Shown: piece by piece, positions 6,692 through 16,200 of the stretch
Layout of the letters: each line of letters starts with the position of its first letter
Position numbering within the stretch: the stretch's first letter is position 1
The notes under the pieces: generated by a model
Told to the model about the DNA's origin: nothing
What the model saw: the letters and a program-made list of their open reading frames with translations, nothing else
Databases searched by the model: none
Origin: Alistipes sp.
GTDB lineage: Bacteria > Bacteroidota > Bacteroidia > Bacteroidales > Rikenellaceae
Length of the DNA: 64,000 nt
Assembly: GCA_017623115.1 (NCBI GenBank)
Contig: JAGAPT010000021.1
Coordinates: forward strand, 62,001-126,000
Direction: 5' to 3'
Translations under genes and position numbers: made by a program

Positions 6692-9400
6692 ATGAAAAAA
6701 CTGTTGAAGAGTGTTGCCATCGTGGTGGCAACCGTGTTGGTGGTAGCCTTGGTGGCTCCCTATGCTCTGCGTGGAAAAATTGCGCAAATCGTGAAGCGTG
6801 AGGCCAATAAGATGTTGGTTGCCAAACTCGATTTCGAACGCTTAAATATCAGTTTGTTGCGCCATTTCCCAAATGCGTCGCTCGAACTGCGCGGATTGAC
6901 TCTGGTGGGTGTCGATCGCTTCGAGGGCGATACGATTGTGGCGGCTCGTCGCATCTCGGTGGTGGTGAGCCCCTGGTCGTTGCTCGGTGATGATGGCCTA
7001 GTGGTCAAGAAGGTGTTGTTGGCTGCACCGGCCGTGCATGGTCATAAGTTGGCTGACGGAGCGGTAAACTGGGACGTGATGCGGCAGGCCGAGGAGCCTA
7101 CGGAGCCGGTCGTGGAGGAGACCGCGCAACCGACCGCAGAGGAGCCCTCCTCGTTCAAATTGGCGATGCGCGATTTCCGCATTACGGATGCCGTGATTCG
7201 CTACGAGGATGACTCGACGAAGATGGCCTTCTCGACCCGCCCGCTTGACCTGCGTCTGCGGGGCGACTTTTCGGCGGCCGAGAGCGAACTCGACCTGCGT
7301 TTGGCGATGCAGCAGATGCATCTGCGCTCGGGTGTCGTGACGCTGCTGAGCGATGCCGAGCTGGAACTGAATGCCCTTGTGGCGGCTGATTTGGCACACA
7401 ACTATTTCCGCTTTGCCAAGAATACGTTGCGACTGAATGCCATCGAGATGTCGTTGGATGGCTGGGCGCATTTGCTCGAAGATGGGGCTGTTGCGATGGA
7501 TCTGCGTGCCGGGACCGAGCAGGTGCAGTTCAAGGAGGTGCTGTCGCTGATTCCCGCCTTCTATACCCGTGAATTCCGTAACCTGACGGCCGGTGGCGAG
7601 TTGTCGCTGGCGATGTGGGTTAAGGGAGAGATGCGTGATGCCGTGCTTCCTGCCTTTGAACTGAAGGCTGAGGTGCAGGATGGTCGTTTCCAATACGCCT
7701 CGCTGCCCAAGGCGGTTACCGATATCAATATTGCGGCCCGTGTAGCCAATCCGGGCGGTGTGATGGACAAAACCGAGGTGGAACTCTCGAAGTTCGGTCT
7801 GAAGATGGCCGACAATGCCGTGGCCGCCACCTTCTATGGTACGCATCTCATCAGCAATCCGACGCTTCGTGCTTCGTTGCGGGGCGATGTCAATCTTGGC
7901 TCGATTAAGGAGGTCTATCCGTTGGAGGAGATGGAGTTGGCCGGGCAGATTACGGCCGACTTGAAATTGGGTGGCTGCCGTGCCGATTTGGAGCAACAAC
8001 GCTACGACCGCCTGACGGCTGCCGGCACCTTTGTGGTGGAGAAGATGGCCGTGTCGATGGCACAACTGCCGCCTGTGCAGTTGCATCGAGCTGCGGCAAC
8101 GATTTCCCCCTCGGCAATGACCCTGGGCGAGTTGCGTCTGCAGGTGGGAGGCAGCGATGTGGCAGCCAATGGCCAATTAACGAATTATTTGGGCTATCTG
8201 ATGCAGGGCTCGATGCTTTCGGGTCGATTGTATGTGAACTCTGAATTGCTGGATTTGAACGAGTTGATGACCTCCATGGCGTCAGAGGAGCGTGCTGAAG
8301 TGGAGCAGGAAAATGCTGTCGACACGGTTGCTGATGGCGAAACGCAAGCGATGGCGGTGGCGATTCCGGCCAACCTCGACCTGTCGCTCTCGACCCATCT
8401 GAAGCGTATCCTCTTCCAGCAGATGGATATCAAGGAGGTGGTTGGCGAGGTGAGCCTGGCGCAAGAGGCTCTTTCGCTGAACAAACTTGCGATGCAACTC
8501 TTTGGCGGCTCGGCTACGGCTTCGGGTGCCTATTCGACGACCGAGAATCCCTCGGCACCGAAAATCAATTTCGATTTGGGCTTGAAGCAGGCGTCGTTTG
8601 AGCAGACCTTCGCACAGTTGGATATGGTGAAGTCGATGGTACCCCTCTTTGCCAAGACGGGTGGTAACTACTCGCTGAAGATGGATTTACGGGCGATGCT
8701 TGACGAAACGATGTCACCCGATATGCAGTCGGTGAATGCCACGGGCGAACTTACCTCGGCCAATATTCGTCTGCAAAACATTGCCGTGCTCGATAAATTG
8801 GCTACGGCGCTGCATAACGATAAACTGAAGGCCATCGAGGCAGAGAATGTGCTGATTAAGTTTGTGATTCGCGATGGCAAACTGACGACGCAACCCTTCG
8901 ATTTGAAGATGGGGTCGACGAAGTTGACCTTGGGTGGTACGACCGGTCTGGATCAGACCATCGACTATACCATGCAAGTAGCGTTGCCGGAGGGTGCGGC
9001 GAAAGGTCGTCTGAGTACGATCAATGCGCAGATTGGTGGCACGTTCTCCGACCCGAAGATTCAGTTGGGTGTGCAGGAGGCTGCCGAGGAGGTTGCCAAA
9101 AGTGTCATTGACGAGCAGGTGCAGAAACTGACCGGAAGCGAAACCCTGTCGGAGGAGGTGGCCAAGCAGGCGGAACGGTTGCGCAAGGAGGCTGCCGAGG
9201 CGGGTGCTAAATTGGTTAAGGCCGCCGAGGAAAAACGAGCCGAGTTGATTGAGGAGGGAGCCAAGAAGGGCCAGTTGGCCGAACTGGCGGCTCAAACGGT
9301 GGGCGATAAACTGGTCGCCGAGGCCGAGAAGCAGGCTGCTGCCTTGACAGCCAAAGCCGAGGAGCAGATTGCAAAATTGACCGCCCCGAAAGAAGAGTAA
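6692..9400 (+). CDS. AsmA-family envelope protein
   Basis: The 902-residue protein starts with a single hydrophobic segment (VAIVVATVLVVALVAPYAL) and continues into a long periplasmic region with the AsmA pattern: an early LNISLLRHFPNASLELRGL segment and a late domain with low-complexity beta repeats (TLGGTTGLDQTIDYTMQVALP). The last 100 residues are Ala/Glu/Lys-rich and probably coiled coil (EEVAKQAERLRKEAAEAGAK). AsmA-like proteins are thought to form bridge-like channels that move phospholipid to the outer membrane; the assignment here rests on family resemblance. ATG 6692 is preferred to a TTG at 6665 because the latter lies inside the promoter box. Confidence 0.85.
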   Translation: MKKLLKSVAIVVATVLVVALVAPYALRGKIAQIVKREANKMLVAKLDFERLNISLLRHFPNASLELRGLTLVGVDRFEGDTIVAARRISVVVSPWSLLGDDGLVVKKVLLAAPAVHGHKLADGAVNWDVMRQAEEPTEPVVEETAQPTAEEPSSFKLAMRDFRITDAVIRYEDDSTKMAFSTRPLDLRLRGDFSAAESELDLRLAMQQMHLRSGVVTLLSDAELELNALVAADLAHNYFRFAKNTLRLNAIEMSLDGWAHLLEDGAVAMDLRAGTEQVQFKEVLSLIPAFYTREFRNLTAGGELSLAMWVKGEMRDAVLPAFELKAEVQDGRFQYASLPKAVTDINIAARVANPGGVMDKTEVELSKFGLKMADNAVAATFYGTHLISNPTLRASLRGDVNLGSIKEVYPLEEMELAGQITADLKLGGCRADLEQQRYDRLTAAGTFVVEKMAVSMAQLPPVQLHRAAATISPSAMTLGELRLQVGGSDVAANGQLTNYLGYLMQGSMLSGRLYVNSELLDLNELMTSMASEERAEVEQENAVDTVADGETQAMAVAIPANLDLSLSTHLKRILFQQMDIKEVVGEVSLAQEALSLNKLAMQLFGGSATASGAYSTTENPSAPKINFDLGLKQASFEQTFAQLDMVKSMVPLFAKTGGNYSLKMDLRAMLDETMSPDMQSVNATGELTSANIRLQNIAVLDKLATALHNDKLKAIEAENVLIKFVIRDGKLTTQPFDLKMGSTKLTLGGTTGLDQTIDYTMQVALPEGAAKGRLSTINAQIGGTFSDPKIQLGVQEAAEEVAKSVIDEQVQKLTGSETLSEEVAKQAERLRKEAAEAGAKLVKAAEEKRAELIEEGAKKGQLAELAAQTVGDKLVAEAEKQAAALTAKAEEQIAKLTAPKEE

Positions 9401-9442
9401 GAAATTTTGCATCGGAAAGTTGCGAGAGCGAAGTGCGTGCGC

Positions 9443-9450
9443 TATCTTTG
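9443..9450 (+). promoter_or_regulatory. Promoter -7 box (TATCTTTG) for purC
   Basis: A perfect TAnnTTTG match 42 bases before the purC ATG, with a TTG 20 bases upstream that can serve as the -33 element. Confidence 0.65.
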
Positions 9451-9492
9451 TGATGCCAAATAAAGAGCAGATAACTTAAACAAGATAAATAG

Positions 9493-10437
9493 ATGGAAGC
9501 AATCGTAAAAACCGATTTTCAACTCCCCGGCCAGCAGGGCCACTATGTGGGTAAAGTGCGTGACGTGTATAGCATTGAGGGCGATTATTTGGTGATGGTC
9601 GTTTCGGACCGCATCTCGGCCTTCGATGTGGTGTTGCCGAAGGGTATTCCCTTCAAGGGACAGGTGTTGAACCAGATAGCCGCCAAGTTCCTCGATGCTA
9701 CGAGCGACATCCTGCCTAACTGGAAAATTGCCGTGCCCGACCCGATGGTAACCATCGGCCATAAGTGCGAGCCCTTCAAGGTGGAGATGGTCATTCGTGG
9801 CTATCTTTCGGGCCACGCTTGGCGTGAGTACAAAGCCGGTAAGCGTACCATTTGTGGGGTGGCCATGCCCGAGGGTATGGTGGAGAATCAGCGTTTCCCC
9901 GAGCCGATTATCACCCCGACAACGAAGGCCGACGAGGGTCACGATGAGGATATTTCGAAGGAGGAGATTATCGCCCGCGGTATCGTGAGTCGTGAGGACT
10001 ATGAACAACTGGAGCAGTATACGCGTGCGATCTTCCAGCGTGGTACGGAGATTGCGGCCAAGATGGGGCTGATTCTGGTTGATACGAAGTATGAATTCGG
10101 CAAGAAGAACGGTCAAATCTACCTCATGGATGAGATTCACACGCCCGATTCGTCGCGCTATTTCTATGCCGAGGGGTATGAGGAGCGTTTGGCTCGTGGT
10201 GAGCGTCAAAAGCAGCTCTCCAAGGAGTTTGTGCGCGAGTGGCTCATGGCCAATGGCTTCCAGGGTCAGGAGGGACAGCAGGTGCCCGAGATGACCGAGG
10301 AGATTGTAGCTGGCATCACAGAGCGTTATATCGAGCTCTACGAGCAGATTACGGGCGAGCAGTTCGTGAAGGCCGAGAGCGAGGATGTGGCAGCACGCAT
10401 CGAGGAAAATGTGAAGCGTTGCCTGGCTGCTCTCTAA
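9493..10437 (+). CDS. purC: Phosphoribosylaminoimidazole-succinocarboxamide synthase (SAICAR synthetase)
   Basis: PurC joins aspartate to CAIR using ATP, a middle step of de novo purine synthesis. The 314-residue protein shows the family landmarks: the N-terminal GKVRDVY loop, [14 protein letters not shown], the [15 protein letters not shown] region and the [12 protein letters not shown] segment near 220. It is of the longer Bacteroidota/eukaryote-like type with an extended C-terminus. It is a monocistronic gene with its own promoter box and a strong terminator straight after the stop. Confidence 0.95.
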   Translation: MEAIVKTDFQLPGQQGHYVGKVRDVYSIEGDYLVMVVSDRISAFDVVLPKGIPFKGQVLNQIAAKFLDATSDILPNWKIAVPDPMVTIGHKCEPFKVEMVIRGYLSGHAWREYKAGKRTICGVAMPEGMVENQRFPEPIITPTTKADEGHDEDISKEEIIARGIVSREDYEQLEQYTRAIFQRGTEIAAKMGLILVDTKYEFGKKNGQIYLMDEIHTPDSSRYFYAEGYEERLARGERQKQLSKEFVREWLMANGFQGQEGQQVPEMTEEIVAGITERYIELYEQITGEQFVKAESEDVAARIEENVKRCLAAL

Positions 10438-10460
10438 ATCGTTGCCTGACATCCATGCTT

Positions 10461-10497
10461 AAAGCGGTGAATCTGTTGAGGATTCACCGCTTTATTC
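10461..10497. terminator. Bidirectional terminator between purC and the M16 pair
   Basis: A perfect 13-bp stem (AAAGCGGTGAATC / GATTCACCGCTTT, seven-base loop) sits between the convergent stops of purC and the inactive M16 gene. Confidence 0.85.
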
Positions 10498-10511
10498 TGT
10501 TGCGGGAGGTC

Positions 10512-11765
10512 TTACCCGACCACTACGGTGATGAGCTCCTCGCGTGTCAGATAACGGGCTGCTAACTGTTGCACCTCGGCAGGGGTGATGGCTCGGATGC
10601 GGGCGACATTCTCGGCGATGATGCTGTTTTTATGGCCGCAGAGAATGTTTTCGATGGTGACATCCGCCACACCAAACGGCCCGTCGAGGATACGCATCAT
10701 CTCGCCCGTCATGATGTTCTTGACGAGTTGCAGCTCCTCCTCGGCCATGGGCTCGGTGCGTAACCGCTCGATTTCGGCATAAATCTCTCGCAAAGCAGCC
10801 TCGGTAACCTCTGTGCCCACTTGTGTGGCAATGGCCAAATAGCCGGCATGGGCGAAGTTGACCATGGCCGAGATGACGCCATAGGTAAATCCGTTCCGCT
10901 CGCGCAGATTCTGCATCAGACGCGAACCGAAGTACCCGCCCAGAGCCGCTGCAACCACCTGCATGCCGAGGAAATCGGGATGCTCACGTCCGAAGAGCAA
11001 TCGGCCGATGCGTATCGAGGATTGTACTGCTCCGTTGTGGGCGAGGCGTACCTCATGTTGTTGCTGCGGGGCGGGTAGGGTGTTACGATAGGGGGTAGAG
11101 CCAACAGGGAGTTGCTCGAGCAGGCGAATGATGATCTGCCGCTCTTGCTCGGTGACACGGCCGCTGCATACGGCGAACCCGTTGTCGGCCGTGTAGTGCC
11201 GGTGGTAGAACTCCTCGATGTCGGCACGATGCAATGCATCGTAAGCCGCTTCGTCGAATCGCTGACCATAGGGGTGCGCAGGGCCGAACATCGCCTCGGC
11301 AAAGGCTTCGCGGGCCCGCACATCGACCTTCGTGCGGTCGATTTCGAGTCGTTGCTTGCGCTTGGCGCAGTAGGTGGCCACCTCCTCCTCGGGAAAGGTG
11401 GGGTGGAGCAGAATTTCGGCCGCTACGTCGAGGGTTGGCTCGACAAACTTCGAGAGCATGGCGAAATTGATGTAGGCGTAGTCCCGGTCGATGTTGACAT
11501 CAAAATAGGAGCCGTGGTAATCGAGAGCCTCGGAGATGGCTTGGGCGGACATGCGCTCCGAACCTTCGGCCAGCAGATTGGCTGTGGCCGAAGCCGAGAA
11601 GGGGACACGCTGCGAGGCCGAGCCGGCGCGAAAGACAATCGAGAGGCGCAAAATCTCGAACTCCTCGGCCGAGAGTATATAGAGTGAGAGCCCGTTGCGG
11701 AGCGTGATGCGCTCGGCATCGGCGATGCTGATCTCCGGAGTGATGGTGGTCAAGGGTGCTTTCAT
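10512..11765 (-). CDS. M16-family peptidase-like protein without the zinc motif (partner subunit)
   Basis: The 417 residues follow the two-lobed M16 fold and align by eye with the neighbouring M16 protein, but where HxxEH is expected (around FSASATANLLAEGSERM) neither His nor the Glu is present. Such catalytically silent subunits normally pair with an active one, as in mitochondrial processing peptidase and several bacterial M16B pairs, where they help to hold the substrate. Its start overlaps the stop of the active subunit by four bases (ATGA), so equal expression and a heterodimer are likely. No signal peptide is visible, which suggests a cytoplasmic location. The substrate is unknown. Confidence 0.85.
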   Translation of the reverse strand: MKAPLTTITPEISIADAERITLRNGLSLYILSAEEFEILRLSIVFRAGSASQRVPFSASATANLLAEGSERMSAQAISEALDYHGSYFDVNIDRDYAYINFAMLSKFVEPTLDVAAEILLHPTFPEEEVATYCAKRKQRLEIDRTKVDVRAREAFAEAMFGPAHPYGQRFDEAAYDALHRADIEEFYHRHYTADNGFAVCSGRVTEQERQIIIRLLEQLPVGSTPYRNTLPAPQQQHEVRLAHNGAVQSSIRIGRLLFGREHPDFLGMQVVAAALGGYFGSRLMQNLRERNGFTYGVISAMVNFAHAGYLAIATQVGTEVTEAALREIYAEIERLRTEPMAEEELQLVKNIMTGEMMRILDGPFGVADVTIENILCGHKNSIIAENVARIRAITPAEVQQLAARYLTREELITVVVG

Positions 11766-13000
11766 CGTTTTGCGCGGTAAATTAAGGTGGAACTGTTTTC
11801 GGTTCGGAACGTGCGTTGCGAAAAGTCGAAGATGCGTTCGGGGGTAATTGAGCGGTATTGGGCAACCTCCCGATTGATCAGCTCCAGGTCGCCTAAAAAT
11901 GCGTAGTAGCCGAGGTTCATCGCCTTGTTCATCACATTCAGTTCGCCAAAGAGGGTGTTGGCTTCGAATTTGTTCTTGACCTTCTCCAATTCATAGGGGG
12001 TGGCGGGTTGCTCTTTCAGCACCTCGAGCTCCCGGTGGAAGGCCTCGATGGCCTCCTCTTCACGCGTGTCGGGCAGCAGTTGTCCCGTGAGGATGAAGAG
12101 CCCCGGGTCAACGTCGCCCGAGATGTAGGCGTTGACCGAAGCAAAGAGGCGTTGCTGCTTGACCAGATGCTGGTAGAGGCGTGATGAATCGCCTCCCGAG
12201 AGCATGTCCGACACGAGGTCTCCGGTGCAGAAATCGGGCGACAGACGGTCGCCCATGTGGTAGGCAATCGAAATGGTCGTGGCGGGTACCTCTCGCTCGA
12301 CGATTTGGATGCGGGGCTCATGTTGTGCGGGCTCCTGCGGAATGGGGGCAGGCGCAGCCGGCGTGTCGCGCAGATCGCCAAACCACCGCTCGGCCAGGTC
12401 GAGCATCGCCTCCTCGTCGAGGTCGGCCGACATCGAGAGGATGGCATTCGAGGGGCGATAGTGAGTGCGGTAGAAGTGCTCGACATCGGCGAGCGTCGCC
12501 GCTTCGATATGTTCGGGTGAGCGGCCGATGGTTGACCAGCGGTAGGGATGTACCCGATAGGCCAATTCGCGCAGGAGCATCGTCTGGTCGCCATAGGGCT
12601 GATTCAGATAGCGTTGGCGGAACTCCTCGATGACAACCCGTTGCTCGGTGGCGAGCTTTTCGGGGGTAATATCGAGCCCCTGCATGCGGTCGCTTTCGAG
12701 CCAAAGGGCGGTCTCGATATTGCCGACGGGGAGCGTGAGGTAGAAGTTCGTGTAATCGTTGTTCGTGAAGGCGTTGTCTTCGCCCGAGGCCATCTGCACG
12801 GGCAGGTCGTAGACCGGTACATCGCGTGTGCCGCGAAACATCAGGTGCTCGAACAGATGGGCAAAGCCCGTGCGGTCGGGGTCTTCGTTGCGAGCCCCCA
12901 CCTTGTAGAGCAGATTGACGGCCGAGAGTTTCGAGAGTCGGTCGCGGTTGACCACTACCGTAAGTCCGTTTTTCAGTATGCGCTTTTTGTAGGAAATCAT
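11762..13000 (-). CDS. M16-family zinc metallopeptidase (active subunit)
   Basis: The protein (412 residues from the chosen start) has the inverted zinc motif HLFEH at 48-52 and the distal Glu region EQRVVIEEFRQRY about 75 residues later, as in active M16B peptidases. These are clamshell enzymes that cut small peptides or unfolded segments. The ATG at 13000 begins MISYKKRILKNGL, which matches the family's usual entry. A further ATG at 13021 is rejected because a -7 box lies between the two. That box ends eight bases before the chosen ATG, so the transcript would have little or no leader. It is translationally coupled to the inactive subunit downstream. Confidence 0.9.
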   Translation of the reverse strand: MISYKKRILKNGLTVVVNRDRLSKLSAVNLLYKVGARNEDPDRTGFAHLFEHLMFRGTRDVPVYDLPVQMASGEDNAFTNNDYTNFYLTLPVGNIETALWLESDRMQGLDITPEKLATEQRVVIEEFRQRYLNQPYGDQTMLLRELAYRVHPYRWSTIGRSPEHIEAATLADVEHFYRTHYRPSNAILSMSADLDEEAMLDLAERWFGDLRDTPAAPAPIPQEPAQHEPRIQIVEREVPATTISIAYHMGDRLSPDFCTGDLVSDMLSGGDSSRLYQHLVKQQRLFASVNAYISGDVDPGLFILTGQLLPDTREEEAIEAFHRELEVLKEQPATPYELEKVKNKFEANTLFGELNVMNKAMNLGYYAFLGDLELINREVAQYRSITPERIFDFSQRTFRTENSSTLIYRAKR

Positions 13001-13008
13001 ATCGGTTG

Positions 13009-13016
13009 CAAAAGTA
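13009..13016 (-). promoter_or_regulatory. -7 box (TACTTTTG) for the M16 operon
   Basis: A TAnnTTTG match on the minus strand. With a normal start-site distance the mRNA would begin about four bases before the ATG at 13000. Confidence 0.5.
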
Positions 13017-13040
13017 AGCAAAAAAAGCGAAATCGGAGGT

Positions 13041-13056
13041 TGTGAAATTTTTCACA
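13041..13056. promoter_or_regulatory. Perfect palindrome TGTGAAATTTTTCACA, CRP/FNR-like operator candidate
   Basis: The 16-bp inverted repeat has 7-bp arms and fits TGTGA-N6-TCACA exactly, the classic CRP-type site. It lies between the divergent M16 and nifJ promoters, 25 bases behind the M16 -7 box and about 88 bases ahead of the nifJ box. That placement could serve either gene. Binding by a Crp/Fnr-family regulator is inference. Confidence 0.4.
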
Positions 13057-13143
13057 GCAAAAAACGATGCAAAATGGCGATAAAGTGGTCTTAAAAGGGT
13101 GAAAAAACGGGGCTTAAAAGTTGCTTTTTTGCGGGAGGGTTGC

Positions 13144-13151
13144 TAACTTTG
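13144..13151 (+). promoter_or_regulatory. -7 box (TAACTTTG) for nifJ
   Basis: A perfect TAnnTTTG match that leaves a 77-base leader before the nifJ ATG. Confidence 0.65.
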
Positions 13152-13228
13152 TAACGCTATAATCCGGAGTTTTCCGAAAGGTGCGAAAAACCAAATAAAA
13201 CACACATATTTCTTAAAATTTTAATAAA

Positions 13229-16200
13229 ATGGCAGAAAAGAAATTTATCACTTGTGATGGTAACTATGCTGCAGCACATGTGGCTTACATGTTCTCGGAG
13301 GTAGCCGCCATCTATCCCATTACGCCGTCGTCGACGATGGCCGAGTATGTGGACGAGTGGGCCGCTCAGGGCCGTAAGAACATCTTCGGTGAGACCGTTA
13401 AGGTGGTTGAGATGCAGTCGGAGGCAGGTGCCGCAGGTGCCGTGCACGGTTCGTTGCAGTCGGGTGCTTTGACCTCGACCTTTACCGCTTCGCAGGGTCT
13501 GCTGCTGATGATTCCCAACATGTACAAGATTGCCGGTGAGTTGTTGCCGGGTGTCTTCCACGTGTCGGCTCGTGCATTGGCTTCGCATGCCCTTTCGATT
13601 TTCGGTGACCATCAGGATGTGATGGCTGCCCGTCAGACCGGTTTCGCTTTCCTGGCTACCTCGTCGGTACAGGAGGTGATGGATTTGGCCGGTGTGGCTC
13701 ACCTCGTGTCGCTCAAGTCGCGTGTCCCGTTCCTGCACTTCTTCGATGGCTTCCGTACCTCGCACGAGATTCAGAAGATTGAGCTCATCGATGAGGCCAG
13801 CCTGACGGCTTTGATGGACCGTGATGCCTTGAAGCGTTTCCGTGCCGAGGCGCTGAACCCCGAGCACCCCGTAACGCGTGGTACGGCTCAGAACCCCGAT
13901 ATCTATTTCCAGGCTCGCGAGGCTTGCAACAAGTTCTACGATGCAGTGCCTGATATGGTTGCTGAGACGATGGCCGAAATCTCGAAGATTACGGGTCGCA
14001 ACTACGCTCCGTTCGTCTACTACGGTGATCCCGAGGCCGAGGAGATCGTTATCGCTATGGGTTCGGTTACCGAGACCATCAAGGAGACGATCGACTATCT
14101 GATGAAGCAGGGCAAGAAGGTGGGTCTGGTGACCGTTCACCTCTATCGTCCCTTCTCGGAGAAGTATTTCTTTGCTGCTGTGCCCAAGACGGTCAAGAAG
14201 GTTTGCGTGCTCGACCGCACGAAGGAGCCGGGTGCCGAGGGCGAGCCGCTCTATCTGGATGTGAAGTCGATGTTCTATGGCAAGGAGCTGCAGCCGATGA
14301 TTATCGGTGGTCGCTATGGCCTCTCGTCGAAGGATACGACGCCGGCACAGATGTTGGCCGTATTCGAGAACCTCGCTGCTGCTGAGCCGAAGAACCACTT
14401 CACGGTGGGTATTGTCGACGACGTAACGAACCTCTCGTTGCCCGTAGGCGAGGAGATTTCGATGGCCAAGCCCGGTACGTTCGAGGGTCTGTTCTTCGGT
14501 CTGGGTGCCGATGGTACGGTAGGTGCCAACAAGAACTCGATTAAGATTATCGGTGGTTCGACCGACAAGTATTGCCAGGCTTACTTCTCGTATGACTCGA
14601 AGAAGTCGGGTGGTTACACCTCGTCGCACCTCCGTTTCGGTGATAACCCGATTACGTCGCCCTATCTGGTTACGACGCCCGATTTCGTGGCTTGCCACGT
14701 ACCGTCGTATGTCGATAAGTACGATGTGCTGAAGGGTCTGAAGAAGGGTGGCTCGTTCCTGTTGAACTCGACGCACGATGCCGAGACAACCTGCCGCACG
14801 TTGCCCGATCACATGAAGGCATATCTGGCCAAGAACGAGATTAACTTCTACATCATCAACGCTACGAAGATTGCTGCCGAGCTGGGTCTGGGTTCGCGCA
14901 CGAATACGATCATGCAGTCGGCCTTCTTCAAGATTGCCAACGTGATTCCGTTTGACAAGGCTGTTGAGGAGATGAAGCACGCTATCTTGAAGTCCTACGG
15001 TAAGAAGGGCGAGGATATCGTGAACATGAACTACGCTGCTGTCGATGCCGGTGGTTCGGCTGTCGAGAAGGTCGAGGTTCCTGCCGAGTGGGCAAAGATT
15101 GAGGTAAAGGAGGTTGCCGCTGTGGTGGACAACGCTCGTCCCGAGTTTGTCCAGAAGGTTGTTGATCCGATCAATGCCCTGAAGGGTGATCAGCTGCCCG
15201 TATCGGCCTTCACGGGTCGTGAGGATGGTACGTGGGATAATGGTACGGCTGCTTGGGAGAAGCGCGGTATCGCTGTGAATGTACCGGAGTGGATTGCCGA
15301 GAACTGTATCCAGTGTAACCAGTGTGCTTATGTCTGCCCCCACGCTGCTATTCGTCCGTTCCTCGCTACGGAGGAGGAGGCTGCAGCTACCGGTTTGGAG
15401 TGGAAGCAGGGCAATGGCGAGACGAAGGCTTACAAGTTCCGCATCCAGGTGTCGCCGCTCGATTGTACGGGTTGCAACAACTGCGTGGATACCTGCCCCG
15501 CCAAGACGAAGGCGCTGGTAATGAAGCCGCTTGAGTCGCAGTTGCCGCAGGCCGAGAATTGGGAGAAGGTAACGAAGACGGTGGGCTACAAGGAGGTTGT
15601 CGACAAGACGAAGACCGTGAAGAACCTGCAGTTTGCACAGCCGCTGTTCGAGTTCTCGGGTGCTTGCGCCGGTTGCGGTGAGACCCCCTATATCAAGGCT
15701 ATTACGCAGCTCTTCGGTGATAAGATGATGGTGGCCAATGCTACGGGTTGTACCTCGATTTACTCGGGTTCGGCTCCCTCGACGCCCTACTGCACCAACG
15801 CTAAGGGTCAGGGTCCGGCTTGGGCTAACTCGCTCTTCGAGGATAACGCCGAGTTCGGTCTCGGTATGCATGTCGGCGTAGAGAAGTTGCGCGACCGCGT
15901 TCAGGCTTACATGGAGGATGCTATTGCCAACTGCGAGAAGTGCTCCGAGGAGCTGAAGGGCGTCATGAAGGAGTGGATTGACGCACGCTACTCGTCGTCG
16001 AAGTCGGGTGAGGTTTCGGCTCGTCTGATTCCGATGATGGAGGCTTGCGGTTGCGACACCTGCAAGAAGATCCTCGAGATGAAGGATTGGCTCGTGAAGA
16101 AGTCGCAGTGGATCATCGGTGGTGACGGTTGGGGCTACGACATTGGTTACGGTGGTGTGGATCATGTCCTCGCTTCGGGTATGGATGTCAATATCCTCGT

